Source: an uncultured Collinsella sp.
Lineage (GTDB): Bacteria > Actinomycetota > Coriobacteriia > Coriobacteriales > Coriobacteriaceae
Length of the DNA: 20,118 nt
Assembly: GCA_902476475.1 (NCBI GenBank)
Contig: CABSDO010000030.1
Span: 1-20,118 of the forward strand
Reading direction: 5' to 3'
The position numbers were made by a program, and so were the translations under genes. The notes under the pieces were generated by a model, which saw only the letters and a list, made by a program, of their open reading frames with translations, searched no databases and was not told the DNA's origin. Below, in pieces: positions 6,583 through 13,703 of the stretch (positions are counted from its first letter, which is position 1; the number at the start of each line of letters is the position of its first letter).

Positions 6583-7359
6583 ATGAGGATCGATTCACGA
6601 AAACCGAAAGCCGCCGCCCTTTCCGCCGCTCTGACCGTGGCACTTTTGGCGGGCGCCGGCGCAACTGATGTCCACGCGGCAACACTATCCGATACGGTTG
6701 GATCTACGCCGTCCGAGGCGACGCTGGTGCAGCCCGTCGACTACCGCGGCGACGGTTATGGCTCTATGCAGGAGTGGAACGCCTCGATGGGGGCAAAGCG
6801 CGATTCCCTGGAGATGCGCGCTCAGATCATTATGAATATGTATGGCGACTATGCTACCGATGACGAGCGCGCTGTGTTGCAGGGCTGCATCGACGGTGCG
6901 GGTAGCCTGTTGACGATGGGGGAGGTCGACGCCAAGTCGACCGAGCTCGACGAGCTTCGCTCCACGCTTGAGGATGCCAAGCGCGAGGCGCTCGAGGCTG
7001 CCGCAGCCGAAGCCGAGGCCGCTGAGGCCGTTCAGGCTTCGTATTACAACGCCGGCTCCGGCTCGTCTTACACGTCCGCTGCGTATTACGCGAACGGCTC
7101 GGGCCTGACGCGCTCGGGCGGCGTCAATAACTATAACGGCCGCCGCGAGACTTATTACAGCAGCAACGTGTTGTATCACCACCGCACGGGCGAATGGACG
7201 CAGGATTCCGAGGGCTTTTGGCGCGATTCCGATGGTTACTACGTCGTGGCCGCGGGCGATAAGGCTCAGGGCTCCACGTTTACCGGTTCCAAGGGCGAGT
7301 GCAAGGTCTATGACTCCGGCTGCGCAGCCGGAACCACCGACTACTATACCGGTTGGTAA
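6583..7359 (+). CDS. Secreted coiled-coil protein with small C-terminal cell-envelope domain
   Basis: A 258-residue exported protein. Residues 1-33 are a signal peptide with basic start, hydrophobic core and VHA cleavage site. Residues about 115-150 are Ala/Glu-rich and probably a coiled coil (STELDELRSTLEDAKREALE). Residues about 150-190 are a Ser/Gly/Tyr/Asn-rich linker. The last 60 residues contain a WxxDSxGFWxDSxGYY-like repeat and end KVYDSGCAAGTTDYYTGW. That end recalls the tails of coriobacterial cell-wall hydrolases and 3D/RlpA-like barrels, but the match is from memory. No NlpC/P60 catalytic triad is present, so it is more likely a wall-associated or regulatory protein than a hydrolase. 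GGAGG is 11-15 nt before the ATG. Confidence 0.75.
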   Translation: MRIDSRKPKAAALSAALTVALLAGAGATDVHAATLSDTVGSTPSEATLVQPVDYRGDGYGSMQEWNASMGAKRDSLEMRAQIIMNMYGDYATDDERAVLQGCIDGAGSLLTMGEVDAKSTELDELRSTLEDAKREALEAAAAEAEAAEAVQASYYNAGSGSSYTSAAYYANGSGLTRSGGVNNYNGRRETYYSSNVLYHHRTGEWTQDSEGFWRDSDGYYVVAAGDKAQGSTFTGSKGECKVYDSGCAAGTTDYYTGW

Positions 7360-7388
7360 TCTGCCTTAAGCCAATAGGACATGACGGG

Positions 7389-7435
7389 CGGGCGTCTTTA
7401 CCGAGCCTTTGGGCAACGTAAGGCGTCCGTTCTTT
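7389..7435 (+). terminator. Terminator of the secreted-protein gene
   Basis: 7389-7401 pairs with 7418-7429 (12 bp, two G-T wobbles, one bulged T), and TTCTTT follows. It begins 30 nt after the stop at 7359. Confidence 0.7.
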
Positions 7436-7545
7436 ATGTGCGTTTGAGTTAACAGAGCCCTTACCGTGGCGGTACGCTGGGCGTATGGATGCGGGGCACA
7501 CTAGTTCATGAGAAATAAGGTCTTTCTCTTGGAGGAAGTGGTCTT

Positions 7546-7752
7546 GTGAATGCTCGAGATATCGCCGTTGCCGTCGTCGCGTTGATGCTTGGCTGCCTTG
7601 GTCCCACGGCCGCGCTCGTCGCGGGCATGCAGGGGACATGCGGGGCTGCTCCTATCGTGGTCGGCGCGCTGATCGCGGCCGCGCTGCTGGGAAGCGTGGG
7701 CGTGGTTCTTTGCCGCGATGACGAGGACGAGGTGCCGGAGTCGCAACGCTAA
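7546..7752 (+). CDS. Small two-helix membrane protein, unknown function
   Basis: A 68-residue protein starting at GTG 7546 with GGAGGAAG 7-8 nt upstream. Two hydrophobic helices are apparent at about residues 7-29 and 34-56, followed by a short acidic tail (CRDDEDEVPESQR), so the tail is probably cytoplasmic. Residues C17, C32 and C56 are in or near the membrane. I recognise no family. It stands alone between two terminators on the plus strand, which supports it being a real transcription unit and not a chance frame. Confidence 0.65.
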   Translation: MNARDIAVAVVALMLGCLGPTAALVAGMQGTCGAAPIVVGALIAAALLGSVGVVLCRDDEDEVPESQR

Positions 7753-7793
7753 CTGTTGCGAGATCGACCGCCGGTCATAGACGAAGATGAAGG

Positions 7794-7828
7794 CCGCCGC
7801 AGGGGAAAGGTTCCCTTGCGGCGGTTTT
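7794..7828. terminator. Intrinsic terminator after the small membrane protein
   Basis: CCGCCGCAGGGGAA (7794-7807) pairs with 7811-7824 over 14 positions with one G-T wobble, a 3-nt loop and TTTT after it. It lies between convergent genes, 42 nt past the plus-strand stop and 34 nt past the end of the panE-like gene, and may serve both. A weaker CGCAAC/GTTGCG hairpin sits at 7742-7760. Confidence 0.85.
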
Positions 7829-7861
7829 GCTGTTAAGGCTGTTGAATGCGGCGCGTTGGCG

Positions 7862-8776
7862 CTACCAGCTTTTCTCGATATCGCGGATGCGCCGATAGAG
7901 CCACTCGTTTTGTGGTGCCTGGATATCGTGTTTGGCTGCGAGGCGGCAGATGGTGCCCGCGAACTCATCAACCTCGGTTTTGCGCCTTGAGATGCGGTCT
8001 TGAGCCATCGAGGGCATACCGGCGGGGTCGATTCCCTCGATGAGGTGCACCATTTGCGTCAGGTCTGCCTCGGTCAGCTCAACGCCCTCGGCGTTGGCAA
8101 CCGCAAGCGTCTCGCGCATGGCGGAGACAAAACAGCGGCGCTGCTCGGAGCCCGGCTCCGTGGCGCTTCCGTAGGTCCCGCCGTAGGCCATGCAGGTCTG
8201 GTTGATGCCGTCGTTGAGCATGAGTTTGGCCCACATGCGGTGCGCAATGTCGCTCTCGACGGTATGGGCGATGCCGCAGCGCGTATAGAGCTCGTCGATA
8301 GCGGCGACGGTCGCGGGGTCCGTGCCGGCCGCCGCGCCAAAGCGGATCTCGCCCGCATTGGTAAAGGTGAGCGCGCCGTTGAGGAACACGGCGTCCATGC
8401 CCTGGCAGATACCAAGAACGGTATGCTCCCAGCCAAAGCGTTCGGCAATCTTTTGCTCGCTCGTGATGCCGTTGCACAGCGAGGCGATGAGCGTGTTGGG
8501 TCCCACGATGCGCTCCATAGTCTTGAGAGCTTGGTCGAGACCGGTGGTCTTGACCGTCAGGATGACCAGATCGGCGGGCGCTGCCTCGCTGGCGCGGACG
8601 GACGTGAGATTGCAGGGCTCGCCGTTGACCGTAAGGGCGTCGCCTGCGTGACGCTCGAAACGGGCGTCGTCCATAATGTATTCGACGGCATCGTTGCCGA
8701 GCGCCTTGGCAATCATGCTGCCATAGAGCAGGCCGACGCCGCCCTTGCCGATAAAGGCAACCTTGTTGATCTGCAT
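7862..8776 (-). CDS. panE: Ketopantoate reductase-like (ApbA/PanE family) oxidoreductase
   Basis: A 304-residue NADPH-dependent 2-dehydropantoate 2-reductase family protein. The N-terminal Rossmann loop is GKGGVG at 10-15 (family GxGxxG). The C-terminal domain has the catalytic lysine segment WAKLMLNDGIN and the signature PSMAQDRISRRKTEVDEFAG. Both domains and the length of about 300 fit PanE. Many gut bacteria carry PanE paralogues acting on other 2-ketoacids, so the pantothenate role is likely but unproven, and no other pan gene is nearby. I prefer the ATG at 8776, which gives GGGAG a 9-nt spacing. The ATG at 8785 directly abuts the SD. A terminator-like hairpin ends about 23 nt upstream. 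Confidence 0.88.
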   Translation of the reverse strand: MQINKVAFIGKGGVGLLYGSMIAKALGNDAVEYIMDDARFERHAGDALTVNGEPCNLTSVRASEAAPADLVILTVKTTGLDQALKTMERIVGPNTLIASLCNGITSEQKIAERFGWEHTVLGICQGMDAVFLNGALTFTNAGEIRFGAAAGTDPATVAAIDELYTRCGIAHTVESDIAHRMWAKLMLNDGINQTCMAYGGTYGSATEPGSEQRRCFVSAMRETLAVANAEGVELTEADLTQMVHLIEGIDPAGMPSMAQDRISRRKTEVDEFAGTICRLAAKHDIQAPQNEWLYRRIRDIEKSW

Positions 8777-8798
8777 GTGAATCATCTCCCCATATAAA

Positions 8799-8821
8799 AG
8801 GCGCCCGCGTAAGGGGCGCCT
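8799..8821 (-). terminator. Minus-strand terminator (or attenuator of the panE-like gene)
   Basis: AGGCGCCC (8799-8806) and GGGCGCCT (8814-8821) are perfect 8-bp arms around a 7-nt loop. Read on the minus strand the stem is followed by TTTTATAT. It ends the 64-residue gene at 8900-9094 and lies about 23 nt ahead of the panE-like start. Confidence 0.75.
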
Positions 8822-8899
8822 GATGGATTGTATGCTGCCAGGGTGATTGGTGGGTGCGCGGGGCGGCTGTTATAAAAAAGAAACTATTGCGCTGTGCGC

Positions 8900-9094
8900 T
8901 TATGCAGCGGGGCAGACCGCAAAGACGCGGGCGGGGTATCCGACACCATCACGGACCTTGGGGAAGGTGCAGAAGATGACGGCGCCCGTGGCGGGGAGCT
9001 CATCCAGATGGTCCATGACCTCGATCTGATAGCGGTCGACCGAGAGGATGTATTGTTCGCCGGGGTAGGGGTAGGCATCCTCTCGTGTGGTCAC
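8900..9094 (-). CDS. Conserved-looking 64-residue protein, unknown function
   Basis: GTG at 9094 is preceded by AAAGGAG at 6-nt spacing, and the frame ends at TAA 8900-8902. The protein is soluble and acidic, with no membrane segment or signal peptide: MTTREDAYPYPGEQYILSVD at the start and PARVFAVCPAA at the end. Cys42 and Cys61 are the only cysteines. I recognise no family. Support comes from the SD, codon use and a minus-strand terminator 80 nt downstream. It runs divergently from the aldo/keto reductase, separated by 162 bases. Overlapping frames on both strands lack an SD and are less likely. Confidence 0.6.
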   Translation of the reverse strand: MTTREDAYPYPGEQYILSVDRYQIEVMDHLDELPATGAVIFCTFPKVRDGVGYPARVFAVCPAA

Positions 9095-9256
9095 GCTCGT
9101 CTCCTTTCATCGGGCTTTTTGTTGATGTTAAAGCGGTGCCGTGACGGCCTGATTTCTGCTGCGTTACGATACGTTCTCAATTGCGATTCCGATGTGTTTC
9201 GATGACGTGACGGGTTTGTTTCGCCTTGTCAGGGCTTCGATGGGAGGGGAGGGGCC

Positions 9257-10447
9257 GTGCAATATCGCGTTGACCCCAAAAGCGGCAACCGTATCTCGGC
9301 GTTGGGGCTGGGCTGCATGAGGTTTCCCGGTGCGCCGGGACGCCCGGATGCGAAGGCAGCCGACGCCATCATCTCCCGTGCGGTGGAGCAGGGGATTAAC
9401 TACCTGGACACGGCCTATCTCTATCCCGGCAACGAGGCTTGTGTGGGCGCTTCGCTTGAGCGCCTAGGCCTACGCGACCAGGTTTTGCTCGCGACCAAGC
9501 TGCCACATGCTTCGTGCAAATGCGCGGAGGATTTCGACCGGTTCTTCGACGAGCAACTGCGCCGCCTGCAGACCGACCATATCGACTATTACCTTATGCA
9601 CAACATTACCTCGCCCGCCCAGTGGGAGCGCGTGGTGGCACTGGGCATCGAGGACTGGATTGCGCGCCAAAAGGCTTCGGGGCGCATTCGCCAGATCGGT
9701 TTTTCGTACCACGGCAGCGCGGCGGACTTTCTGACGATGCTCGATGCATATGAGTGGGACTTTTGCCAGATCCAGTACAATTACGCTGGAGAGCGATATC
9801 AGGCGGGAACAGCGGGGCTCATGGCCGCCGCCGAGCGAGGCCTCGCGGTGTTTGTGATGGAGCCGCTGCTGGGCGGGCGTTTAGCGGGCAAACTGCCGCC
9901 ACGGGTCCGCGCTGTGCTCGATAGTGCCCGTGACCCGCATTTGCGCACTCCTGCCGCCTGGGGTCTTTCGTGGGTGTGGAATCATCCTCAGGTGACGATG
10001 CTGCTTTCGGGTATGACCGATACCGCGCAGGTGGATGAGAACGCGGTGTTGGCCGATCGGGCCCTGCCGGATTCGATGACAGCTACTCAGCTCGATGCCA
10101 TCGCGCACGTGCTGACGGAGTTTGAAAAATCGAATCGCGTGCCCTGCACGGGATGCGGCTATTGCATGCCGTGCCCTAAAGGCATCAATATCCCTGGATG
10201 TTTTGCCGCCTACAACGCAAGCTATGCGCACAGCTGGTTTACGGGTCTATCGCAGTACTTTACGGCGAGCGCGGTGCGCACAAGCGAGGCCAAGCTGGTG
10301 AGCAATTGCGTCAAGTGCGGCAAATGCGCGCGCCACTGCCCACAGCATATCGATATCCCAGAGCGTCTCGATGACGTGCGCCGACGTTTCCAGCCTGGCC
10401 CCGTAACGGTCATGCTTAAAGTCTTCAGCAAAACTCGCTCCTCATGA
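9257..10447 (+). CDS. Aldo/keto reductase with C-terminal 4Fe-4S ferredoxin domain
   Basis: A 396-residue fusion. Residues 1-290 are an aldo/keto reductase barrel with the catalytic tetrad Asp51, Tyr56, Lys81 and His115. Residues about 295-365 carry two cysteine clusters, CTGCGYCMPCP (Cys297, 300, 303, 306) and CVKCGKCARHCP (Cys351, 354, 357, 361), each of the kind that binds a 4Fe-4S cluster. Such fusions are common in anaerobes and are thought to couple reduction to ferredoxin or other low-potential donors; the substrate is unknown. GTG 9257 is the start, with GGGAGGGGAGG just upstream. The gene is followed at once by hairpin element copy 1. Confidence 0.93.
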   Translation: MQYRVDPKSGNRISALGLGCMRFPGAPGRPDAKAADAIISRAVEQGINYLDTAYLYPGNEACVGASLERLGLRDQVLLATKLPHASCKCAEDFDRFFDEQLRRLQTDHIDYYLMHNITSPAQWERVVALGIEDWIARQKASGRIRQIGFSYHGSAADFLTMLDAYEWDFCQIQYNYAGERYQAGTAGLMAAAERGLAVFVMEPLLGGRLAGKLPPRVRAVLDSARDPHLRTPAAWGLSWVWNHPQVTMLLSGMTDTAQVDENAVLADRALPDSMTATQLDAIAHVLTEFEKSNRVPCTGCGYCMPCPKGINIPGCFAAYNASYAHSWFTGLSQYFTASAVRTSEAKLVSNCVKCGKCARHCPQHIDIPERLDDVRRRFQPGPVTVMLKVFSKTRSS

Positions 10448-10459
10448 CCCTTTTATATC

Positions 10460-10522
10460 TTGTGATGGAATAGTCCCTGTTTGCGGCAGAATAGGGCGAT
10501 AGCAGGAACTTTTTTGCCGCAA
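10460..10522 (+). repeat. 63-nt hairpin element, copy 1
   Basis: A symmetrical hairpin of 63 nt: a 22-position stem (several G-U pairs, three mismatches) and a 19-nt loop. It has the same length as the copy at 11627-11689, aligns without gaps and is identical at 42 of 63 positions. Homology runs on to CCCTTTTATA on the left and CTGATG plus the SD on the right. It begins 12 nt after the aldo/keto reductase stop and ends 7 nt before the GGGAGG of the next gene. Confidence 0.8.
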
Positions 10523-10538
10523 CTGATGGGAGGCTATC

Positions 10539-11558
10539 GTGGGTGACCGAGGCTTACGTAATGATTCGCGTGAGGTCCGTTGGGGCATTTTGGGCGCTGG
10601 GCACATTTCTCATCGATTTGCATCGTCGCTCAAGAAGGTCGACGGGGCACGGCTGGTGGCCGCGGCCGGCCGCACTCCTGCACATGTCGAGGAATTTTGC
10701 CGAGCGTTTTCGATCGATGCTGCGCATGGCCATGCCTCGGTCGACGATAACGGCGATGCGGCTTATGACGCGATGATTGCCGACCCCGATGTCGACGTAA
10801 TCTACTTGGCTCTTCCGCATGGCATGCATACGCGTTGGGCCTGTCGCGCGCTGCGTGCCGGAAAGGCCGTGCTGTGCGAAAAGCCGGCCGTTTTGAGTGA
10901 GGAAGAGGCTCTCTCGATTGCCTCCACCTCTCGCGAGCGCGGCGTGCTGTTTATGGAGGCGATGAAGAATCGGTTTTGCCCGATGCGCACTCGCGTGAAA
11001 GACTTGCTTGCGTCGGGCGAGCTTGGCCGTATTGTCTCGATTGAAAGCGTGCAAAAGCTCGATTACGGCGAGTCTCCTTCGGGCTATCTGCTTGATCCGT
11101 TGCAGGGCGGCTGTCTATATGACATGGGCTGCTATACAGTCGGTTGGTTTGAGGATTTACTCGCGGGCGCTTGCGAGGTTTCGTCCCGTGAAGTTCGCTG
11201 GCGTGACGTATCGGGCGGTCGCGTCGATTGGGCCGACGAGATCCATATGAGCGTCGGCGGTATACCCATTCATATGGTGTGCGACGGCAAAGCAACATAT
11301 GAAAGCCGCTTAACGATTGCCTGTGAGCGGGGCTCGTTGGAAATCGAGCGGCTCCATCGCCCCGAGCTCGCTCATGTGAAGTATTCCGACGGTCGAGTCC
11401 TCGAAATCGATGCACCATTTGAAGTCGATGATTTTTACGGCGAAGCTTCGCATGCTACCCAGCTCGTCCGGGCGGGGAAACTCGAAAGCCCCATCATGTC
11501 CCTATCCGCCACACAGCGCTGTGCGCACATCATCGATGCGATTCGCTTGAAACTTTAG
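10539..11558 (+). CDS. Gfo/Idh/MocA-family oxidoreductase (second in window)
   Basis: A 339-residue NAD(P)-dependent oxidoreductase. The Rossmann motif is GILGAGHIS at 16-24, EKP is at 114-116, and the C-terminal domain has DMGCYT at 195-200 with Tyr199 in the usual catalytic-His position, as in the dihydrodiol-dehydrogenase-like branch. It is similar in plan to the protein at 2017-3123 but clearly distinct in sequence. The start is GTG 10539 with GGGAGG 7 nt upstream; an overlapping ATG frame is a shadow. The 63-nt hairpin element lies directly before the SD, so it is in the mRNA leader if transcription starts upstream. Confidence 0.9.
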   Translation: MGDRGLRNDSREVRWGILGAGHISHRFASSLKKVDGARLVAAAGRTPAHVEEFCRAFSIDAAHGHASVDDNGDAAYDAMIADPDVDVIYLALPHGMHTRWACRALRAGKAVLCEKPAVLSEEEALSIASTSRERGVLFMEAMKNRFCPMRTRVKDLLASGELGRIVSIESVQKLDYGESPSGYLLDPLQGGCLYDMGCYTVGWFEDLLAGACEVSSREVRWRDVSGGRVDWADEIHMSVGGIPIHMVCDGKATYESRLTIACERGSLEIERLHRPELAHVKYSDGRVLEIDAPFEVDDFYGEASHATQLVRAGKLESPIMSLSATQRCAHIIDAIRLKL

Positions 11559-11626
11559 GGCGTGGGGCATGGCGCCAACGTCTGGAATGCCTTGGAGGCC
11601 TTTGCCCCTGATGCCCCTTTTATAAC

Positions 11627-11689
11627 TTGCGGTGGAATACGGTCTGTTTGCGCCAAAATAAGGCACCAATAGACCGTATTTCACCGCAA
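11627..11689 (+). repeat. 63-nt hairpin element, copy 2
   Basis: Arms TTGCGGTGGAATACGGTCT and AGACCGTATTTCACCGCAA pair over 19 positions with one G-T wobble, and the pairing continues for three more. Several stem bases differ from copy 1 on both sides so that pairing is kept (11640/11676 against 10473/10509, 11641/11675 against 10474/10508, 11643/11673 against 10476/10506). It lies between the Gfo/Idh/MocA stop and the SD of endonuclease IV, preceded by CCCCTTTTATAAC. Confidence 0.85.
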
Positions 11690-11710
11690 CTGATGAGGAG
11701 GGAGCTGGAG

Positions 11711-12577
11711 ATGCTGACGATCGGGTGTCATCTTTCGACGACGAAGGGCTATCGGGCAATGGGGGAGACGGCGTTGTCCATTGGCGCCAATACCTTTGCG
11801 TTCTTTACGCGCAACCCGCGCGGTGGCAAGGCAAAAGACCTTGACATAGATGACGTGGCGGCCCTGCGCGAGCTTATGGCGCAAAACGACTTTGGACCGC
11901 TCGTGGCTCATGCCCCGTATACCTATAACCCCTGCTCAACCAAAGAGCGGGCGCGCGAGTTTGCCCTGGAGGCCATGGCAGAGGACCTGCGGCGCATGGA
12001 GGCGCTGCCCGGCAACTACTACAACTTCCATCCCGGTGCGCATGTGGGGCAGGGCTCCGACGCCGGCATTCAGATGATTGTCGACACCCTGTGCCAGGTG
12101 ATGTTTGAGGGCCAGCAGACGACGGTGCTGCTCGAGACCATGGCCGGCAAGGGTACCGAGGTGGGCCGCAGCTTTGAGGAACTGGCGTGCATTATCGAGG
12201 GCGTTGCCGCCAAGTGCCCAGAGCTGTCCGATAAGCTGGGCGTTTGTTTGGACACCTGCCATGTGAGCGATGCCGGCTACGACATCATCCATGATCTGGA
12301 CGGCGTACTCGACGAGTTCGACCGCGTGGTGGGTATCGATCGCTTGCACGCCGTACACATCAACGATTCGAAGAACCCTTGTGGCGCCCATAAAGATCGT
12401 CACGAGTGCATCGGCAAGGGGTACCTTGGCAGCGAGGAATTTGGTGGCGGTATGCAGGTTATGCAGAATATTGTATCGAATGGCCACTTGCGTTCGCTTC
12501 CGTTTATTTTGGAGACTCCGAACGAACTTGCAGGTTATGCAGCTGAAATTAGACTATTAAGGTCATTGCAGCAGTAA
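11711..12577 (+). CDS. nfo: Endonuclease IV (AP endonuclease)
   Basis: A 288-residue apurinic/apyrimidinic endonuclease that cuts 5' to abasic sites in base-excision repair. The zinc ligands known from the E. coli enzyme can all be placed: His67, His107 (FHPGAH), Glu142 (LLETMAG), Asp181 and His184 (LDTCH), His216 (VHIND), Asp229 and His231 (KDRHE), and Glu269 (LETPN). The length matches the family. ATG 11711 is chosen because GAGGAGGG lies 8 nt upstream and the protein then begins LTIGCHLS. Longer in-frame starts run into the hairpin element. No LexA box is seen upstream. Confidence 0.95.
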   Translation: MLTIGCHLSTTKGYRAMGETALSIGANTFAFFTRNPRGGKAKDLDIDDVAALRELMAQNDFGPLVAHAPYTYNPCSTKERAREFALEAMAEDLRRMEALPGNYYNFHPGAHVGQGSDAGIQMIVDTLCQVMFEGQQTTVLLETMAGKGTEVGRSFEELACIIEGVAAKCPELSDKLGVCLDTCHVSDAGYDIIHDLDGVLDEFDRVVGIDRLHAVHINDSKNPCGAHKDRHECIGKGYLGSEEFGGGMQVMQNIVSNGHLRSLPFILETPNELAGYAAEIRLLRSLQQ

Positions 12578-12638
12578 TGACTGTCACAAAGTGGAGTATT
12601 CCATTCACGTTATGGGTTTGTTTCAATCAGTTTTCTCA

Positions 12639-12667
12639 TTGCAGATTCGTAATTCCGGGTGCATAAT
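12639..12667 (+). promoter_or_regulatory. Promoter of the amino-acid ABC importer (TTGCAG-17-CATAAT)
   Basis: TTGCAG at 12639-12644 and CATAAT at 12662-12667 are 17 bp apart, predicting a start near 12674 and a leader of about 50 nt before the lipoprotein ATG. No operator was recognised. Confidence 0.55.
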
Positions 12668-12724
12668 AGCCAACAGTTTTTGCAGACCTCTGAATCAAAC
12701 GAGGTCACCGGAAGGAGACTGATT

Positions 12725-13585
12725 ATGAAGCTGAAGAAGCTTGGCGCATTTGCCGCCACGGGTGCTATGGCGCTCGCCCTTGCTCTGACGGGCTGCGGTT
12801 CGTCCAACGCCACCTCTGGTTCTGATGCCGGTTCCAGCAGCTCTGACGACGCTAAGGTCGAGAAGGTCGACGGCTCCAAGGAGTACGCGCTCGTCAAGGA
12901 CGGCACGCTGACCGTCGGCACCTCTGCCGAGTACGCGCCGTTTGAGTACAAGGATGACAACGGCGACTACCAGGGCTTTGACCTTGAGCTCATCAAGGCT
13001 ATCGGTGACAAGCTGGGTCTGGATGTCGAGTACGTCAACAATGACTTTGACACGCTGGTTCCGGGCGTCGCTTCGGGCGCCAAGTATGACGTTTCCATCG
13101 CGGCTATCACCGACACGCCCGAGCGTGAGAAGGAAGTCACTTTCTCTGATTCCTACTACATGGACGATCAGGCTATCGTGACCAAGGTCGATAACACCGA
13201 CATCACGGCCGACAACTACAGCGAGAAGCTCAACAACGCCGACGCTACCATCATCGTCCAGTCTGGCTCGACCGCCGAGGCCTTTGCCCAGGAGAACTTC
13301 CCCAAGGCCAAGATCGTCCCCTACAAGGACGCCACCGAGTGCTTCAGCGCCCTGCAGTCCGATAAGGGCGACGCCGTAGTCACCAACCGCTCCGTTGCCA
13401 GCCAGCTGACCGCCGAGCAGTTCAACACCTGCCAGACCATCAAGCAGATCAGCACCGGCGAGGAGTACGCCATCGCCATCAACCAGGGCAACACCAAGCT
13501 CAAGGACGACATCAACCAGGCTATCAAGGACCTGACCGACGACGGTACCGTCGACGCCCTCATGGCTAAGTACAATATCAAGTAA
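12725..13585 (+). CDS. Polar amino-acid ABC transporter substrate-binding lipoprotein
   Basis: A 286-residue lipoprotein of solute-binding family 3. The signal peptide ends in the lipobox LTGC with lipidated Cys24, then a Ser/Gly/Asp-rich linker to about residue 45. The mature domain contains LTVGTSAEYAPFEYKD, the family 3 entry motif, followed by GFDLELIKAIGDKLG. It captures an amino acid outside the membrane and delivers it to the permease and ATPase downstream. The exact ligand cannot be read; Glu/Gln-, Cys- or His-type importers all have this layout. GGAAGGAG precedes ATG 12725. Confidence 0.93.
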   Translation: MKLKKLGAFAATGAMALALALTGCGSSNATSGSDAGSSSSDDAKVEKVDGSKEYALVKDGTLTVGTSAEYAPFEYKDDNGDYQGFDLELIKAIGDKLGLDVEYVNNDFDTLVPGVASGAKYDVSIAAITDTPEREKEVTFSDSYYMDDQAIVTKVDNTDITADNYSEKLNNADATIIVQSGSTAEAFAQENFPKAKIVPYKDATECFSALQSDKGDAVVTNRSVASQLTAEQFNTCQTIKQISTGEEYAIAINQGNTKLKDDINQAIKDLTDDGTVDALMAKYNIK

Positions 13586-13607
13586 AATAACTACTTGATT
13601 GCGCGCG

Positions 13608-13638
13608 GGCCCTTTCCGTTTTGGCGGAAAGGGCCTTT
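13608..13638 (+). terminator. Intercistronic stem-loop after the binding-protein gene
   Basis: GGCCCTTTCCG (13608-13618) and CGGAAAGGGCC (13625-13635) pair perfectly over 11 bp and are followed by only TTT. It is probably a partial terminator or mRNA-stabilising stem giving more lipoprotein than permease, a usual arrangement in such operons. Confidence 0.7.
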
Positions 13639-13703
13639 GCGCTTCTCTTGACGGAGAGCGTTTCCGTCTCGTTTTGCCGGCAACTTCTACGATAGGAGCC
13701 ACC

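Noticed and set aside
8894..9205. 103-residue plus-strand frame opposite the 64-residue gene
   Set aside because: It has no SD, and a terminator oriented for the minus-strand gene supports the latter.
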